Counted from the first letter of the stretch, positions 45,655-55,961 are shown. The stretch: DNA of 64,000 nucleotides from Sphingomonas sp. Leaf34 (GCF_001421805.1 NZ_LMLC01000001.1:682001-746000); one strand, 5' to 3'. Program-made: numbers and translations. The notes: generated by a model not told the origin, from the letters alone.

Positions 45655-48267
45655 TCACGACTTCACCGCCGCGATACCCGCCAGTGTGCGGACCGTCAGC
45701 GCGCGTCGCAGCGCCGCCTCGGACTCCTTGGACGCTACAGTCACCGTGACACTCTCCCCCGGCAGCAGATCGAACGCATTGTCCGACGGCGTCGCCTCGA
45801 GCTTGCCGAAATCGATCCACACCGCGCGCGCCAGCTTGCTCGCGGTCAGCGTCAGCCGATCGCCCGCCCATGTCGCGGTCAGCCCCGGATCGGGCAGCGT
45901 CATCGTCTTGGGCGCCGCCGACACGAGCGCGCGCGAGGTCACGCGGCCGTCCACCACCAACTCCGCCACAGCGATCGTCCGCGCCGGATCGCCACCCGCG
46001 AACAGCGTCGCATCGGGCAGGGTCGCGACCGGAGTCGCCGACAAAGGCGCAAGCGTCGCCGGCGTTTCGGTCGCCGCCAGCACCTTCCCGTCGACGTCGA
46101 GCGTCCGCACGCGCCACACCGCCTGCGTAGGCGTCGTCGCGTCGGAAATCAGGCTGATCTTGGTCGCGCCATCCTTATGCTCGGCGGCAATTGCCAGCGG
46201 CGCATAGAAATGCCGCGCGCGATATTGCAGCGCCTTCCAGCGGCCGTAATAATCGATGCTTGCCCAGGACGCGCCCGGCCAGACGTCGTTGATCTGCCAG
46301 AACAGCGACCCCATCGTCACCGGCCGGCACGCCCGGTGATGCAGCGCGGCGAGTTCGATCCCCTCGGCCTGCATCATTTGGCTGAGATATACGAACTCGG
46401 CGAAGTCGCGCGGCTCGCGGTACTTCTCGCGGATGTAGAACAGCAGCCGGTCGTTACCCTCGCCCTTCAGGAACTTCTGGTGCGCCTTCATCACCGGCGA
46501 GGTCGGCGAGAAGTCCGCGTCGGTCGCAAAGCTCCGGATCGTCTTCATCTCGGGCATCGACTGCAGGCCATATTCGGACATGAAGCGCGGGCAGCTGTCG
46601 AGATACGCCTCGACCGGTTTTTTACCGCCCCACACGTCCCAGTAATGCCGGTCGCCATCGGTATCTATGTCGGGCTTGTCCTCGTAATTGTTGCTCGGCG
46701 AGCCCGGCCAATAGACCGCATCGGGATCACGGCGCTCGGCGGCATCGCGCAGCACGCGGTCGAAGAGCACCGCCATGCCGACGCCGATCCGCTCCTGCTC
46801 GTCCGCGCCGACCGCCTTCTTGTACGCGATCCGGTCGGACCAGTTCGCCCAGCCGCTCAGCACTTCGTTGTTGCCCGACCACAGCACGATCGAGGGGTGC
46901 GCCTGGAGCCGGTCGACCTGTTCCTCCGCCTCGATCCGCACGGTCTCGCGGAAGTCGCGATCGGGGGGCGTCACCGCGCCGCCGAACATGAAGTCCTGCC
47001 ACACCATCAACCCCATCTGGTCGGCAAAGTCGTAGAATGCGTCGTCGAGGTAATAGCCGCCGCCCCATATGCGGATCATGTTCATGTTGGCATCGCGCGC
47101 GCCGGCCATGACGGTGCGGATCTGGCTCTCGGGCACGCGCGCGGGGAACATGTCGAACGGGATCAGGTTCGCGCCCTTGGCGAACACGGGGATGCCGTTG
47201 ACGACGAACGCGAACCCGCGGCCCTGCGCGTCCTTCTCGCGGCGGAGTTCGACGGTGCGCAGGCCGGTGCGGCGCTGCGCGGTGTCGATCGTCGTGGTTC
47301 CGTCGGTCAGCGTCGCCTTCACGGTATAGAGCGGCTGCGCGCCATAGCCCGCCGGGAACCAGCGTTGCGGATTGGCGATGCTCACCGGCACCGCGACATG
47401 GCTCGCACCCGCCGCGACCGTGACGGTCCGCGCCGCCTGAGTCACCCGACCATCGGGCCCCGTCACCGCGACCTGCACCGTGACCGGCCGCTCCGCGCCC
47501 GCCACCACGTCGAGCTCGGCCGACAGCCGCGCTTCGGTCCTGGTCAGCGCTTCCTGCGTCACGCGAAACGCCTCGATCCGTGCGTCGTCCCACGCCTCGA
47601 TCCGCGCGGGCCGCCAGATGCCCTGCGTGACGATCCGGGGGCCCCAGTCCCAACCATATTGGTATTTGGGTTTACGGATATAGGGCGACGTCTGCTTGCC
47701 CATCGGCTCGTCGCCATAGATCGAATCATATTCGCCGGGCAGCGGATTGGCGGTCTTGAGCACCATCGGCTGCAACGTGCGGATCGGCGAGCGGAAGGTG
47801 ACGAGCAGGTCGTTCGCACCGGGCTTGAGCACCGCCTTGACCGGCACGCGCCAGCGCCGGTGCGCATTGTCCGCGGCGAGCAGCTTCGTCCCGTTCAGCC
47901 GCACCTCGGCAAAGGTATCGAGCCCGTCGAACACCAGGTCGACATGATCGCGCGCGAGTTGGTCGGGCGTCATGCGCAGCGTGGTGCGATACTGCCAGTC
48001 GGTCAGCCCGACCCACTGGATCTTCGCCTCGTTGAGCCCCTTATACGGATCGGGCACGATCTTCGCCGCCATCAGGTCGGTCTGCGCGCTGCCCGGCACG
48101 GTCGCGCGCAACCAGCGCGCCGCCTTGGGATGCGCCTTCGCCGCCGCGGTATCGGCCGGATCGATCCGCATCGACCAGCCGCTGTCGAGCACGACGCTGG
48201 TGCGCGGTGCCGCCCAGGCCGGGGTCGCAGCAATAGCGGCGAGCAACAAAAGAGCCGTGCGCCGCAT
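45655..48267 (-). CDS. GH2 beta-mannosidase
   Basis: An 870-residue exported enzyme. A Sec signal (RRTALLLLAAIAATPAWA) precedes the beta-mannosidase-type GH2 layout: jelly-roll sugar-binding domain, Ig-like domain, the (beta/alpha)8 barrel with acid/base E468 in VLWSGNNE and nucleophile E565 in FMSEYGLQSMPE, then C-terminal Ig-like domains. NPLPGEYDSIYGDEPMGKQ and YQYGWDWGPR are typical of MANBA-like mannosidases. It would cut Man-beta-1,4-GlcNAc, the core link of N-glycans. ATG 48267 overlaps the GH20 stop by one base; GTG 48270 is an alternative. Confidence 0.93.
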   Translation of the reverse strand: MRRTALLLLAAIAATPAWAAPRTSVVLDSGWSMRIDPADTAAAKAHPKAARWLRATVPGSAQTDLMAAKIVPDPYKGLNEAKIQWVGLTDWQYRTTLRMTPDQLARDHVDLVFDGLDTFAEVRLNGTKLLAADNAHRRWRVPVKAVLKPGANDLLVTFRSPIRTLQPMVLKTANPLPGEYDSIYGDEPMGKQTSPYIRKPKYQYGWDWGPRIVTQGIWRPARIEAWDDARIEAFRVTQEALTRTEARLSAELDVVAGAERPVTVQVAVTGPDGRVTQAARTVTVAAGASHVAVPVSIANPQRWFPAGYGAQPLYTVKATLTDGTTTIDTAQRRTGLRTVELRREKDAQGRGFAFVVNGIPVFAKGANLIPFDMFPARVPESQIRTVMAGARDANMNMIRIWGGGYYLDDAFYDFADQMGLMVWQDFMFGGAVTPPDRDFRETVRIEAEEQVDRLQAHPSIVLWSGNNEVLSGWANWSDRIAYKKAVGADEQERIGVGMAVLFDRVLRDAAERRDPDAVYWPGSPSNNYEDKPDIDTDGDRHYWDVWGGKKPVEAYLDSCPRFMSEYGLQSMPEMKTIRSFATDADFSPTSPVMKAHQKFLKGEGNDRLLFYIREKYREPRDFAEFVYLSQMMQAEGIELAALHHRACRPVTMGSLFWQINDVWPGASWASIDYYGRWKALQYRARHFYAPLAIAAEHKDGATKISLISDATTPTQAVWRVRTLDVDGKVLAATETPATLAPLSATPVATLPDATLFAGGDPARTIAVAELVVDGRVTSRALVSAAPKTMTLPDPGLTATWAGDRLTLTASKLARAVWIDFGKLEATPSDNAFDLLPGESVTVTVASKESEAALRRALTVRTLAGIAAVKS

Positions 48268-50555
48268 CACTTCTTCTCCAACAGCTGCATCGATTCGACC
48301 GCGTAGAACGGCGACTCCATCGACGCCGTGAACGTCAGGCAGATATCCGCATCGCCCTTCCCCTGCGGCAACGTGCCGCGGAAGGTCATGCGGTTGGGGC
48401 TGGTCGCCGGGTTCGGCAGCGGGAACGTCCCCGCGATCGCGCCGTCGCAGCCGCCGGTGTGCACCACGAGCTCGCCATACGTCGTCACCGCATAATGCCG
48501 CCGCAGCGCCTTCTCGTCATGCGCCAGCCCGTAATGCCGCGGCAGGCGGGCGACATCGACGGTGAAGCTCCGCGCGATATCGAGCGGCGCGGCGGGGTAC
48601 ATCGTGCATGTGTCGAAGATGTTGACGTTGAACACCGGCGTGTTCGCGGTCGCCTCCGACGTCAGCGGCACGCGCAGCCCGATCGCGCCATCGGGGCATG
48701 CGACGAGGTCCGAACTCGACCGGCGCAGCAGCGCGGCACGGCTCGTCTCGAACAGCCGCGGTTCCGCGGTCGGATGGCCATCGGTGGTGAAGGCGGCGGC
48801 GCGCACGGTAGTGCCGGGTTTGAGCGACAACGGCGCGGCATAGGCCTTGGACCGCGCGGTCGGCACCTTGCCGTCGAGCGTGTAGCGGATCGTGCCATAG
48901 CCCGTCTGCGTCGCGAGCGTCACCGGCACCTTGCCGCGACGCAGCGCATCGCCGCGCGTGCCGGCCATCGTGAAATCGACCGCGAAGGCGCTGTCGGCGG
49001 CGGCGATCCCGGCACGGGCGTAGCGTCCCATCTGCGGTTCGAGGCGCGACACGAATCCGTCGAAATCGCGAACCGACTTCGGCGACCACGTCCGCTCCGC
49101 CAGCGCCGACAGCCGCGGGAAGACCGCGTGTTCGACCTGCTGCGGCGTCACAAGATATTCGCTCCACGCGTTGATCTGCGCGCCCAGCACATGCTTCGCC
49201 TTGTCGGGCGCCACCCCCGCCGGCTCGGGCTCGTAAGCATACACCCGAGCGAGCGGCACGATCGCATCGCCGTTCGAGATGCGGCCTGGCGGTTCGTCGC
49301 TGCGATTGCTCTGCAGGCTGTCGAGATACATTATCGGCGCCGGGCTCAGCACCACGTCATGCCCCTGGTTCGCCGCCTCGACCGCGCCCTTCTCGCCACG
49401 CCACGACATCACCGACGCCGATGGCGGCAGCCCGCCTTCGAGAATCTCGTCCCAGCCGATCAGGCGGCGACCATGCTTGGCAAGATACTCGCCGAGCTGG
49501 TCGATCATCCAGCTCTGCATCTGCATCTCGGTCTTGAGCCCGAGCGTCTTCATCTTGGCCTGCACCGCGGGCGACCGCTGCCACTGGTCCTTGACCGCCT
49601 CGTCACCGCCGAGATGGATGAACTGCGACGGGAACACCTCCATCAGCTCGTCGAGGACATGCTTGATGAAGGTCATGCTGCGATCCTCCGGGCTGAACAG
49701 CCACGGGTTCACGCCCCAGTCGTGACCGACCGCAGGCCGATCGCCGAGCACACCGACTTCGGCGGGATACGACGCGACCGCCGCCTGCGCATGGCCGGGC
49801 AGGTCGATCTCGGGCACCACGGTGATCGCGCGCTCGTGCGCATAGGCGACCAGCGCCTTGAGCTCGGCCTGCGTGTAGAATCCGCCGACCTTCTCGCCCG
49901 GAGCACCACCCGCCGACGGCGGCGTCCGCCACGCGCCGATCCGAGTCAGGTCGGGATAGCGCTTGATCTCGACGCGCCAGCCCTGATCGTCGGTCAGATG
50001 CAGATGGAGCACGTTCATCTTCTGCGCGGCGAGCTGATCGACCATCGCGTACAGCGTCGGCATCGGCACGAAGTGCCGCGCCGGATCGATCATCAGCCCG
50101 CGCCACGTGAAGCGCGGCGCGTCGCGGATCGTCATCGCCGCGAGCACGACCGGCTTGCCGACCGCCGCATCGGGGCTGAGCAACTGCGCCAGCGTCATTG
50201 CGCCGTGGACGAGCCCCGCGTCACCGCTCGCCGCGATCGTCACGCCCTTCGCATCGACGCTCAGCACATAGGCCTCGTCGCCCGCCACGCTCGCATCACG
50301 CACGAACCGGATCGGCCCCGTACCCGCGTCGCTCGTCAGCGAGAGCCCGCGGACGATCTTCACCTGCTGCGCGAGCAGCTTGGCCGCGATCTTCGCGCCG
50401 GCATCGCCCGTGACGATCCCCGCCCCCTCGCCGATCGTCAGCGTGCCGGCCTTCGCCTCGATCGAGGCGGGCATCGGTATCAGCTTCGGCCCCTCGGCCA
50501 CCGCCGCGGTCGAGGTCATCAGCAGCGCGAACACCAAAGGGCGGAGACGGATCAT
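48267..50555 (-). CDS. GH20 beta-N-acetylhexosaminidase
   Basis: A 762-residue exported hexosaminidase. A Sec signal (PLVFALLMTSTAAVA) leads to the GH20b N-terminal domain and the TIM barrel, whose catalytic pair is D318-E319 in FIHLGGDEAVK; HLHLTDDQGWR and GWDEILEGG are further landmarks. The last ~230 residues hold a chitobiase-type FN3-like region and a discoidin-like tail. It should release terminal GlcNAc (or GalNAc) from antennae and chitobiose, feeding the nag genes on the other strand. ATGA at 50555 couples it to the upstream GH2 gene. Confidence 0.94.
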   Translation of the reverse strand: MIRLRPLVFALLMTSTAAVAEGPKLIPMPASIEAKAGTLTIGEGAGIVTGDAGAKIAAKLLAQQVKIVRGLSLTSDAGTGPIRFVRDASVAGDEAYVLSVDAKGVTIAASGDAGLVHGAMTLAQLLSPDAAVGKPVVLAAMTIRDAPRFTWRGLMIDPARHFVPMPTLYAMVDQLAAQKMNVLHLHLTDDQGWRVEIKRYPDLTRIGAWRTPPSAGGAPGEKVGGFYTQAELKALVAYAHERAITVVPEIDLPGHAQAAVASYPAEVGVLGDRPAVGHDWGVNPWLFSPEDRSMTFIKHVLDELMEVFPSQFIHLGGDEAVKDQWQRSPAVQAKMKTLGLKTEMQMQSWMIDQLGEYLAKHGRRLIGWDEILEGGLPPSASVMSWRGEKGAVEAANQGHDVVLSPAPIMYLDSLQSNRSDEPPGRISNGDAIVPLARVYAYEPEPAGVAPDKAKHVLGAQINAWSEYLVTPQQVEHAVFPRLSALAERTWSPKSVRDFDGFVSRLEPQMGRYARAGIAAADSAFAVDFTMAGTRGDALRRGKVPVTLATQTGYGTIRYTLDGKVPTARSKAYAAPLSLKPGTTVRAAAFTTDGHPTAEPRLFETSRAALLRRSSSDLVACPDGAIGLRVPLTSEATANTPVFNVNIFDTCTMYPAAPLDIARSFTVDVARLPRHYGLAHDEKALRRHYAVTTYGELVVHTGGCDGAIAGTFPLPNPATSPNRMTFRGTLPQGKGDADICLTFTASMESPFYAVESMQLLEKK

Positions 50556-52726
50556 GTAGGGTCCTTCGGCATGTGCGCTGGGTCGGGGGGATAGACGGCC
50601 GAGCCGGCCTTGAACGGTTCATAGTCGCGGACGAAGCCGCCTGCGCGCGCGCCCTCCGCGGTCAGGATATCGACGGTGACGGTGACGGGCGTGAGACGGC
50701 CCGACCAGCTGGCGGACACCGTCGCGGTGCCCCCCGGCGCGATTACGGGAAGCGACTGTTCGCCCTCGCCGAGCACCACGCGATCGCCGCCGATCGCGCG
50801 CCAGTGCAACCGCGCACCGACCAGCGGATAGGAGGGCAAGGCCCCCTTTACGGCGCCCAGGACGGTGACGGTGAGGCCGGTCGGCGTCTCGCCCGCCATC
50901 GTGAGATCGACCTTCGCGGAGACCGCACGGTTGGCGGCTTCCCACGCGAAATAGCTCGGCCGGCGCTGACGGTCGGGATCGACCAGACCGTGGTCGACAT
51001 ACCCGTCCGCGAGCCCTGCGAAGAGGTTCTTGTTCGAGCGATAATCCGCATAGCTCCAGAAGATCGCGCCACCGATCCAGGGCCGCGTCGCGAACGCCGC
51101 GAGCTGGTCCTTGAGATTGTCGGTGCGCGCCACGTCGGCGCTCGCGCTGTCCTTCGAAAACGGCCCCGGCCAGCCGAATTCGGAGATGACGAGCATCCGG
51201 TCCGGATACGCCTTGTCGAACGCATCGAGCCACGGGCCTACTTTGCCCGCGGCGCCGCTCCAGGTTCCGAAATAGGCGTTGGCCATGACGAAGTCCGCCT
51301 CGACCAGCGCGGGCACGCGGACCGGACGCTCCGCGATCTGCGAGTCCGCGAAGGTCACGAACCGGCCGGGATCGATCGCGTTGATATGCGCCTTCATCGC
51401 ACGCACGAACGCGAGCCCCTGCGGCGTGGCCGCCTCGCTCTCGTTCATCACGCTCCACGCGAGCACGCTGGGATGATTGCCGCTTTCGGCGATCATCTCG
51501 GTCGTCATAGCCTTCGCGCGGACGAGCAGCCGGGGGTCGCCAAGCTGCGCCGCGGTCATCTGCCAGATCGGGATTTCCGGGATCAGCAGCATGCCAGCGC
51601 GGTCTGCCGCATCGAACACGCTCTGCGGCTGCGGATAATGCACCGGCCGCGTCAGCGTGACGTGCAGCGCGTTCAAATCGCGCATGTCGTGCAGGATCGT
51701 GCCGCGCGTCTCTGCGGCGCCTTCCCACGGCGAATCCTCGTGCCGCGTGACGCCGGTCAGCCGCACCGCGACATCGTTGACGTAGAGTTTCCGGTCGCGC
51801 AGCGCGAGCGTGAGCAGACCGACGGTGTCCTCGCGCCGGTCGAGCACCACGCCCTTCTCGTCGCGCAGCTCGGCAACGATCCGATAGAGCTTCCCCGCGC
51901 CGATCTGCCACCGCTGCGGCTTGGCGATGATCAGCGCGGCATCGGACGTCCCCGCCGACGACCCCGCAACCGTCAAACCCGCGAAGGCCCGCGCGACCAT
52001 GCGGCCATCCGGATCGATCGCGATCGTCGTCAGCGAATAACTATGCGGCGTCAGGTCGACATTCTCGATTGCGATGCCACTCGTGACGGTCGCGCTGTCG
52101 GCCTTCAGAACCTGCCGGATACGCTGGCGGCGGATCAGTCCGCGCTCGGCGATCCGCAGCGACACGTCGCGCGTGATCCCGCCGCTATGCCACCAGTCGT
52201 ACCAGACGTTCCCCGAGCCCGCCAAGCGCATCGCATAGCCCGGGATCGTCGCGAACCCCGGCCGATCGTCGGCGGCGACGACGATCCGGTTCGCACCCGC
52301 CTTCAGCACCTTCGAAACGTCGAGATCGAACGCGGTGTGCCCGCCCTCGTGCGTCCCGACGAGCGTCCCGTTCACCCATACGCGTGCCGCATAGAATACG
52401 GCGTCGAATTGCAGTTCGAGATGCTTGCCGATAAATGCGTCGGGCACGACCAGCGTCCGCGCATACCAGCCGACGCCTTCGGCGCCAGCGCCTCGCGTGG
52501 CTGGCCAGCTATGCGGGACGACCACGCTTTCCGCACCCACCGGATCGCCGGCGAGCCATGCCGGATCGGCCGGCGCATCTTTCGCCAGCCAGAAACGCCA
52601 GCCGGCATCGAGATCGATCCGTTCAGCCGAGGCCGGCGACGGGAGCAGCATCAGCACGGCCAAGGCGAATCCGGCACGCCTGTGCCGGATTCGCTGCCGC
52701 ACTGTCCTGATACATCCCGATATCAT
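50552..52726 (-). CDS. GH2 beta-galactosidase/beta-glucuronidase-like enzyme
   Basis: A 724-residue exported GH2 enzyme. The N-terminal signal (about 10-34, AGFALAVLMLLPSPASA) is followed by the sugar-binding domain (WRFWLAKD... AARVWVNGTLVGTHEGGHTAFDLD), an Ig-like domain and the barrel with acid/base E429 in WSVMNESEA and nucleophile E516 in LVISEFGWPG. Family position alone does not separate beta-galactosidase from beta-glucuronidase; the N-glycan context favours antennary galactose. It is the first hydrolase after the TonB receptor, 80 bases downstream of its stop. Confidence 0.85.
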   Translation of the reverse strand: MISGCIRTVRQRIRHRRAGFALAVLMLLPSPASAERIDLDAGWRFWLAKDAPADPAWLAGDPVGAESVVVPHSWPATRGAGAEGVGWYARTLVVPDAFIGKHLELQFDAVFYAARVWVNGTLVGTHEGGHTAFDLDVSKVLKAGANRIVVAADDRPGFATIPGYAMRLAGSGNVWYDWWHSGGITRDVSLRIAERGLIRRQRIRQVLKADSATVTSGIAIENVDLTPHSYSLTTIAIDPDGRMVARAFAGLTVAGSSAGTSDAALIIAKPQRWQIGAGKLYRIVAELRDEKGVVLDRREDTVGLLTLALRDRKLYVNDVAVRLTGVTRHEDSPWEGAAETRGTILHDMRDLNALHVTLTRPVHYPQPQSVFDAADRAGMLLIPEIPIWQMTAAQLGDPRLLVRAKAMTTEMIAESGNHPSVLAWSVMNESEAATPQGLAFVRAMKAHINAIDPGRFVTFADSQIAERPVRVPALVEADFVMANAYFGTWSGAAGKVGPWLDAFDKAYPDRMLVISEFGWPGPFSKDSASADVARTDNLKDQLAAFATRPWIGGAIFWSYADYRSNKNLFAGLADGYVDHGLVDPDRQRRPSYFAWEAANRAVSAKVDLTMAGETPTGLTVTVLGAVKGALPSYPLVGARLHWRAIGGDRVVLGEGEQSLPVIAPGGTATVSASWSGRLTPVTVTVDILTAEGARAGGFVRDYEPFKAGSAVYPPDPAHMPKDPT

Positions 52727-52759
52727 GCCGTGACTTTATACTTTCGGTCGCGACGGGGC

Positions 52760-52779
52760 GGCGCGTCTTGCCACGCGCC
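52760..52779 (-). promoter_or_regulatory. hairpin between receptor and hydrolase genes
   Basis: GGCGCGT-6 nt-ACGCGCC forms a perfect 7-bp stem in the 80-base spacer between the TonB receptor stop and the first GH2 gene. There is no T-run, so it is not a classic terminator. It may stabilise the receptor message or attenuate reading into the hydrolases. Confidence 0.4.
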
Positions 52780-52806
52780 ACGCCGTCGGAAGCCGCTTCG
52801 TCCAGC

Positions 52807-55617
52807 CTACATGCGGAACGAGAGCGATGCCGAGAACGTCCGGCCGTTCTTGTAGAACGCGGTCGGGCGATCCGGCGTACCGTTATACTGGAGATACGTC
52901 TCGTCGAGCAGGTTCTGCGCGTTGACCGACAGCGTCACCGCCGGCGTCACGTTGAACCCGGCCGAGAAATCGAGCTGGTTGTACGGTGCCACCATCTCGC
53001 GCGAGCCCAGACGACCGATCGTCCGGAAATAGGCGGTGCGGTAGTTGTAGCTCAGACGTGCCTGGAACGGACCGCTCTCGAAATACGGGATCACGTTGAC
53101 GGTGTGCTTCGACAGATACGGCAGGTTGAGCGCCGCACCGCTGACATCGACCGACGAGGTGTCGCTGTCCTGGTACGAATAGTTCGCCTGGAGCCCGAAC
53201 CCGCCCCAGATCTCGGCCTGGCCCGAGACCAGCACGCCGTTGACCTTCGCCTTGGCGCCGTTGATCGGCTGGCTGACGTTGTAGGTCGTGATCCGGTTCT
53301 GCAGCGCGTTGAAGTAATCGACGTTCTGGCGCGAGCTGATGATGTAGTTCTTGATGTCGCGACGGAACAGCTCGACCGCCAGCAGCGTCCCCGAACGCGG
53401 ATACCATTCCGCGGTCAGCTCGTAGTTGGTCGACTCATATGGCTTGAGGTTCGGGTTGCCGCCGCCGCCGTCGAGAGTCGTGTCGTTGAGCGAGGTCGCC
53501 GCCGCCAGATCCTGATAGCGCGGCCGCGAGATCACCTTGGCCACCGCGCCACGCACGATTACCGTCGGCGACACCGAATAGGCGATGTTGAGGCTCGGCA
53601 GGAACTTCAGGTAATCGGTCACCGTCCGCGTCGGCACCGGCTGCGGATTGGCCACCCCACTCGGCGTCGTCGCATAGTTCGAGATGTCGCGGGTATAGAC
53701 CATCCGGCCACCGATGTTGCCGCGGAACCCGCCCTGGTCGAAATTGGCCTGCGCATAGGACGCGACGACCGTCTCCTTGACCTTGGTCGACGCACCGATC
53801 TTGGTCACCAGCGGGCTGTTGATCGCCCCCGACAGGATGTCGATCACCGACTGCTGCGGCAGGTTGAGATAGCTGGTCGCATTGCCCATGCCGCCGCTGC
53901 CGTCGAACGTGCCGTCGGGCGTGACGAGCGCGGTCGCGCCGAGCTGCGCGATCGTCTGCGACGACTGGAGATACGTGTTGATGCCGCGCGCATCGATCCG
54001 GTTGATATGGTCGGTCACGCGGCTGCCGAGCATGATCTCCGTGAACGGACCGAAGTCGACGGGAATCGTCGCGTCGTAGCCGCCGAAGATGTCGCGGTCG
54101 GTGGTGACGCTGAAGTCCTGCCCGCCGATCTGTGCCGCGTTCAGCTGCGTGCCGTTGACGATGACCGGACGGCCCTCGATCTGCGCCGGGTTGTTGTTGG
54201 GGTTGGTGAAGTAGTTCGCCGGATTGGTCTGGTCGCCGACGAAGTTCACCGTCGAGCTGTTGTTCGTGAAGGCATAGCTGTACGGCAGCTTGGTCTGCAC
54301 GTTGAACAGATATTCGGGGTTACGCCCGCCGACCGCCTTGCTCCAGCCGCCTGCGAACGACACCTTGGCGCCGGCATCGCCTTCGTAATCGGCGAAGAAG
54401 TTGATGTTGTCGGTCTTCAGCTTGGTCTTGCGGACCAGCGTGTCGAGCTGTGCGCTCTGGCTCCTGGCGGCGCCGAACGACGCCGCGTTGACCACGCCGT
54501 TGCTGATATTGGCCGACTGCAGCACGTCGCCGGTCCACGCGCCGGGGATCGTGTACATCGACTGGCTGTAGTTGTTGTAGTTGCCGTTGATGTGCAGACC
54601 GTTGAGCGTGAGGGTCAGCTCCGACGTCGGGCGATACTGCATCGTCCCCGACACGCTCTTGCGCTCGCGCGTCTGCTGGAAATAGGCATAGTTGATGCCG
54701 AACGGCGATGCCGCCTTGTAGAGATCGGCGATCGTGCCGCCGGTGATCGTCGCGCCGGGGCTCTTGAGGCTCAGCGTGCCGTCGGCCGCGCGGTTGACGA
54801 ACGGGCTGTTGTAGGTGCCGTCCGCGTTCGGCGCGACGTTGTCATAGCCGAAGAACTCGACGCCTGCGCGCGTCAGGCTCTGCTTGTCGTAGGTCGCCGC
54901 GACCAGGACACCGAACGTCTCGTTCTTGTTCTTCCAGCTGTAGAGACCCGAGCCACGAACATTACCTTTGTCCGAGCGGTCGTTGTACGAATAGCCGCCC
55001 GAGGCGAAGATCGCATTGGCCTTCAGGTCGAGCGGACGGCGCGTGCGGACGATGACGGTGCCGCCGAGGCTGCCTTCCTCGATCCGCGGCTCGGGCGACT
55101 TGTAGACCTCGAGGCGGTCGACCAGCTCGGGGGCGAGCAGCGAATAGTTGAAGGTGCGGCTCGACGGGTCGTTGTCGTTGCCACCCCAGTCGGCCGAGGC
55201 GAGCGCATGGCCGTCAAGCAGCATGCGGTTGAGTGCGGGGTCGGTGCCGAGGATCGCGACCTTCTCGCCCTCACCGAAGCGACGGTCGATGCTGACGCCG
55301 GGAATGTGCGACAGCGATTCGGCGACGTTGCGATCGGGGAACTTGCCGATATCCTCGGCCGAGATCACGTCGACGACCGCGTTGGCCTGGCGCTTGACCG
55401 CGATCGCGCTGCGCAGGCTGCCGCGGATGCCGGTGACGACGATGTCCTGCTCCGCATCGACGGTGGCTGGCGCACCGTTCTGCGTGTCCGAGCCGGCGGG
55501 CGTGGTCGTCGGGGGCGCGTCTGCGACCTGAGCCATCGCCGACGGGGCGACGAGGGACCCCGCAAGACCGAACACGACCGCGCTCGACGCCAACAAAACC
55601 TGCTTACGGAAAACCAT
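52807..55617 (-). CDS. TonB-dependent receptor for glycan uptake
   Basis: A 936-residue outer-membrane transporter. The Sec signal (QVLLASSAVVFGLAGSLVAP, cleaved near AMAQ) is followed by a short Pro/Thr linker, the TonB box-like EQDIVVTGIRGS, the plug domain (DVISAEDIGKFPDRNVAESL, IPGVSIDRR, LDGHALAS) and a 22-strand barrel ending SASLSFRM with terminal Met after Arg. The plug type is that of proteobacterial carbohydrate receptors. It heads the hydrolase operon and should import N-glycan-derived oligosaccharides. ATG 55617 (MVFRKQ) is used; the frame to 55953 lacks a signal. Confidence 0.93.
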   Translation of the reverse strand: MVFRKQVLLASSAVVFGLAGSLVAPSAMAQVADAPPTTTPAGSDTQNGAPATVDAEQDIVVTGIRGSLRSAIAVKRQANAVVDVISAEDIGKFPDRNVAESLSHIPGVSIDRRFGEGEKVAILGTDPALNRMLLDGHALASADWGGNDNDPSSRTFNYSLLAPELVDRLEVYKSPEPRIEEGSLGGTVIVRTRRPLDLKANAIFASGGYSYNDRSDKGNVRGSGLYSWKNKNETFGVLVAATYDKQSLTRAGVEFFGYDNVAPNADGTYNSPFVNRAADGTLSLKSPGATITGGTIADLYKAASPFGINYAYFQQTRERKSVSGTMQYRPTSELTLTLNGLHINGNYNNYSQSMYTIPGAWTGDVLQSANISNGVVNAASFGAARSQSAQLDTLVRKTKLKTDNINFFADYEGDAGAKVSFAGGWSKAVGGRNPEYLFNVQTKLPYSYAFTNNSSTVNFVGDQTNPANYFTNPNNNPAQIEGRPVIVNGTQLNAAQIGGQDFSVTTDRDIFGGYDATIPVDFGPFTEIMLGSRVTDHINRIDARGINTYLQSSQTIAQLGATALVTPDGTFDGSGGMGNATSYLNLPQQSVIDILSGAINSPLVTKIGASTKVKETVVASYAQANFDQGGFRGNIGGRMVYTRDISNYATTPSGVANPQPVPTRTVTDYLKFLPSLNIAYSVSPTVIVRGAVAKVISRPRYQDLAAATSLNDTTLDGGGGNPNLKPYESTNYELTAEWYPRSGTLLAVELFRRDIKNYIISSRQNVDYFNALQNRITTYNVSQPINGAKAKVNGVLVSGQAEIWGGFGLQANYSYQDSDTSSVDVSGAALNLPYLSKHTVNVIPYFESGPFQARLSYNYRTAYFRTIGRLGSREMVAPYNQLDFSAGFNVTPAVTLSVNAQNLLDETYLQYNGTPDRPTAFYKNGRTFSASLSFRM

Positions 55618-55694
55618 CGTCAAAGCCCCTTCCCAATCGACGCCGCAGCGCCATTCCGACCCGGAAAATCTCCGCGCCACCGCCATCCAACCGC

Positions 55695-55748
55695 TGGTAC
55701 TGCTTTGGTTACTATCTGAGCAGCTTGGTATGAATATCGTATAACCAA
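55695..55748. promoter_or_regulatory. candidate NagR operator cluster in receptor promoter
   Basis: Upstream of the receptor gene are TGGTACT (55695-55701), TTTGGTTACT (55704-55713) and an inverted repeat TTGGTAT-9 nt-ATAACCAA (55725-55748). TGGTACT also occurs as an inverted pair beside nagR at 56734-56779. An AT-rich stretch overlaps the sites, in an otherwise GC-rich genome, and probably contains the -10 region. The rest of the 378-base spacer (55618-55995) shows a further TTTGGTTAC (55779-55787) and the cutC promoter element. Confidence 0.5.
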
Positions 55749-55961
55749 TTTGATTGGGAAATCCATCGGAAATTACAGTTTGGTTACCCGTCGATGGAAC
55801 TTTTGCGATGACCCGCGTTTTCCGCGTTTTCAGGTGACTTAGCAGGGTTTTCCCGGCGCAATGCGGGTCTCCGGCCGCTGCGACGCCACGATCGCGATAA
55901 TACCATTTCTTGCCTTTCGATCGCGATTTTGTCGTTGAACGCACCGACTCCATCGGCCAGA

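Noticed and set aside
52768-55719. Plus-strand open frame of 983 codons opposite the TonB receptor
   Set aside because: The translation is dominated by Arg/Asp/Val with no domain; the minus strand has a signal peptide, plug and barrel.
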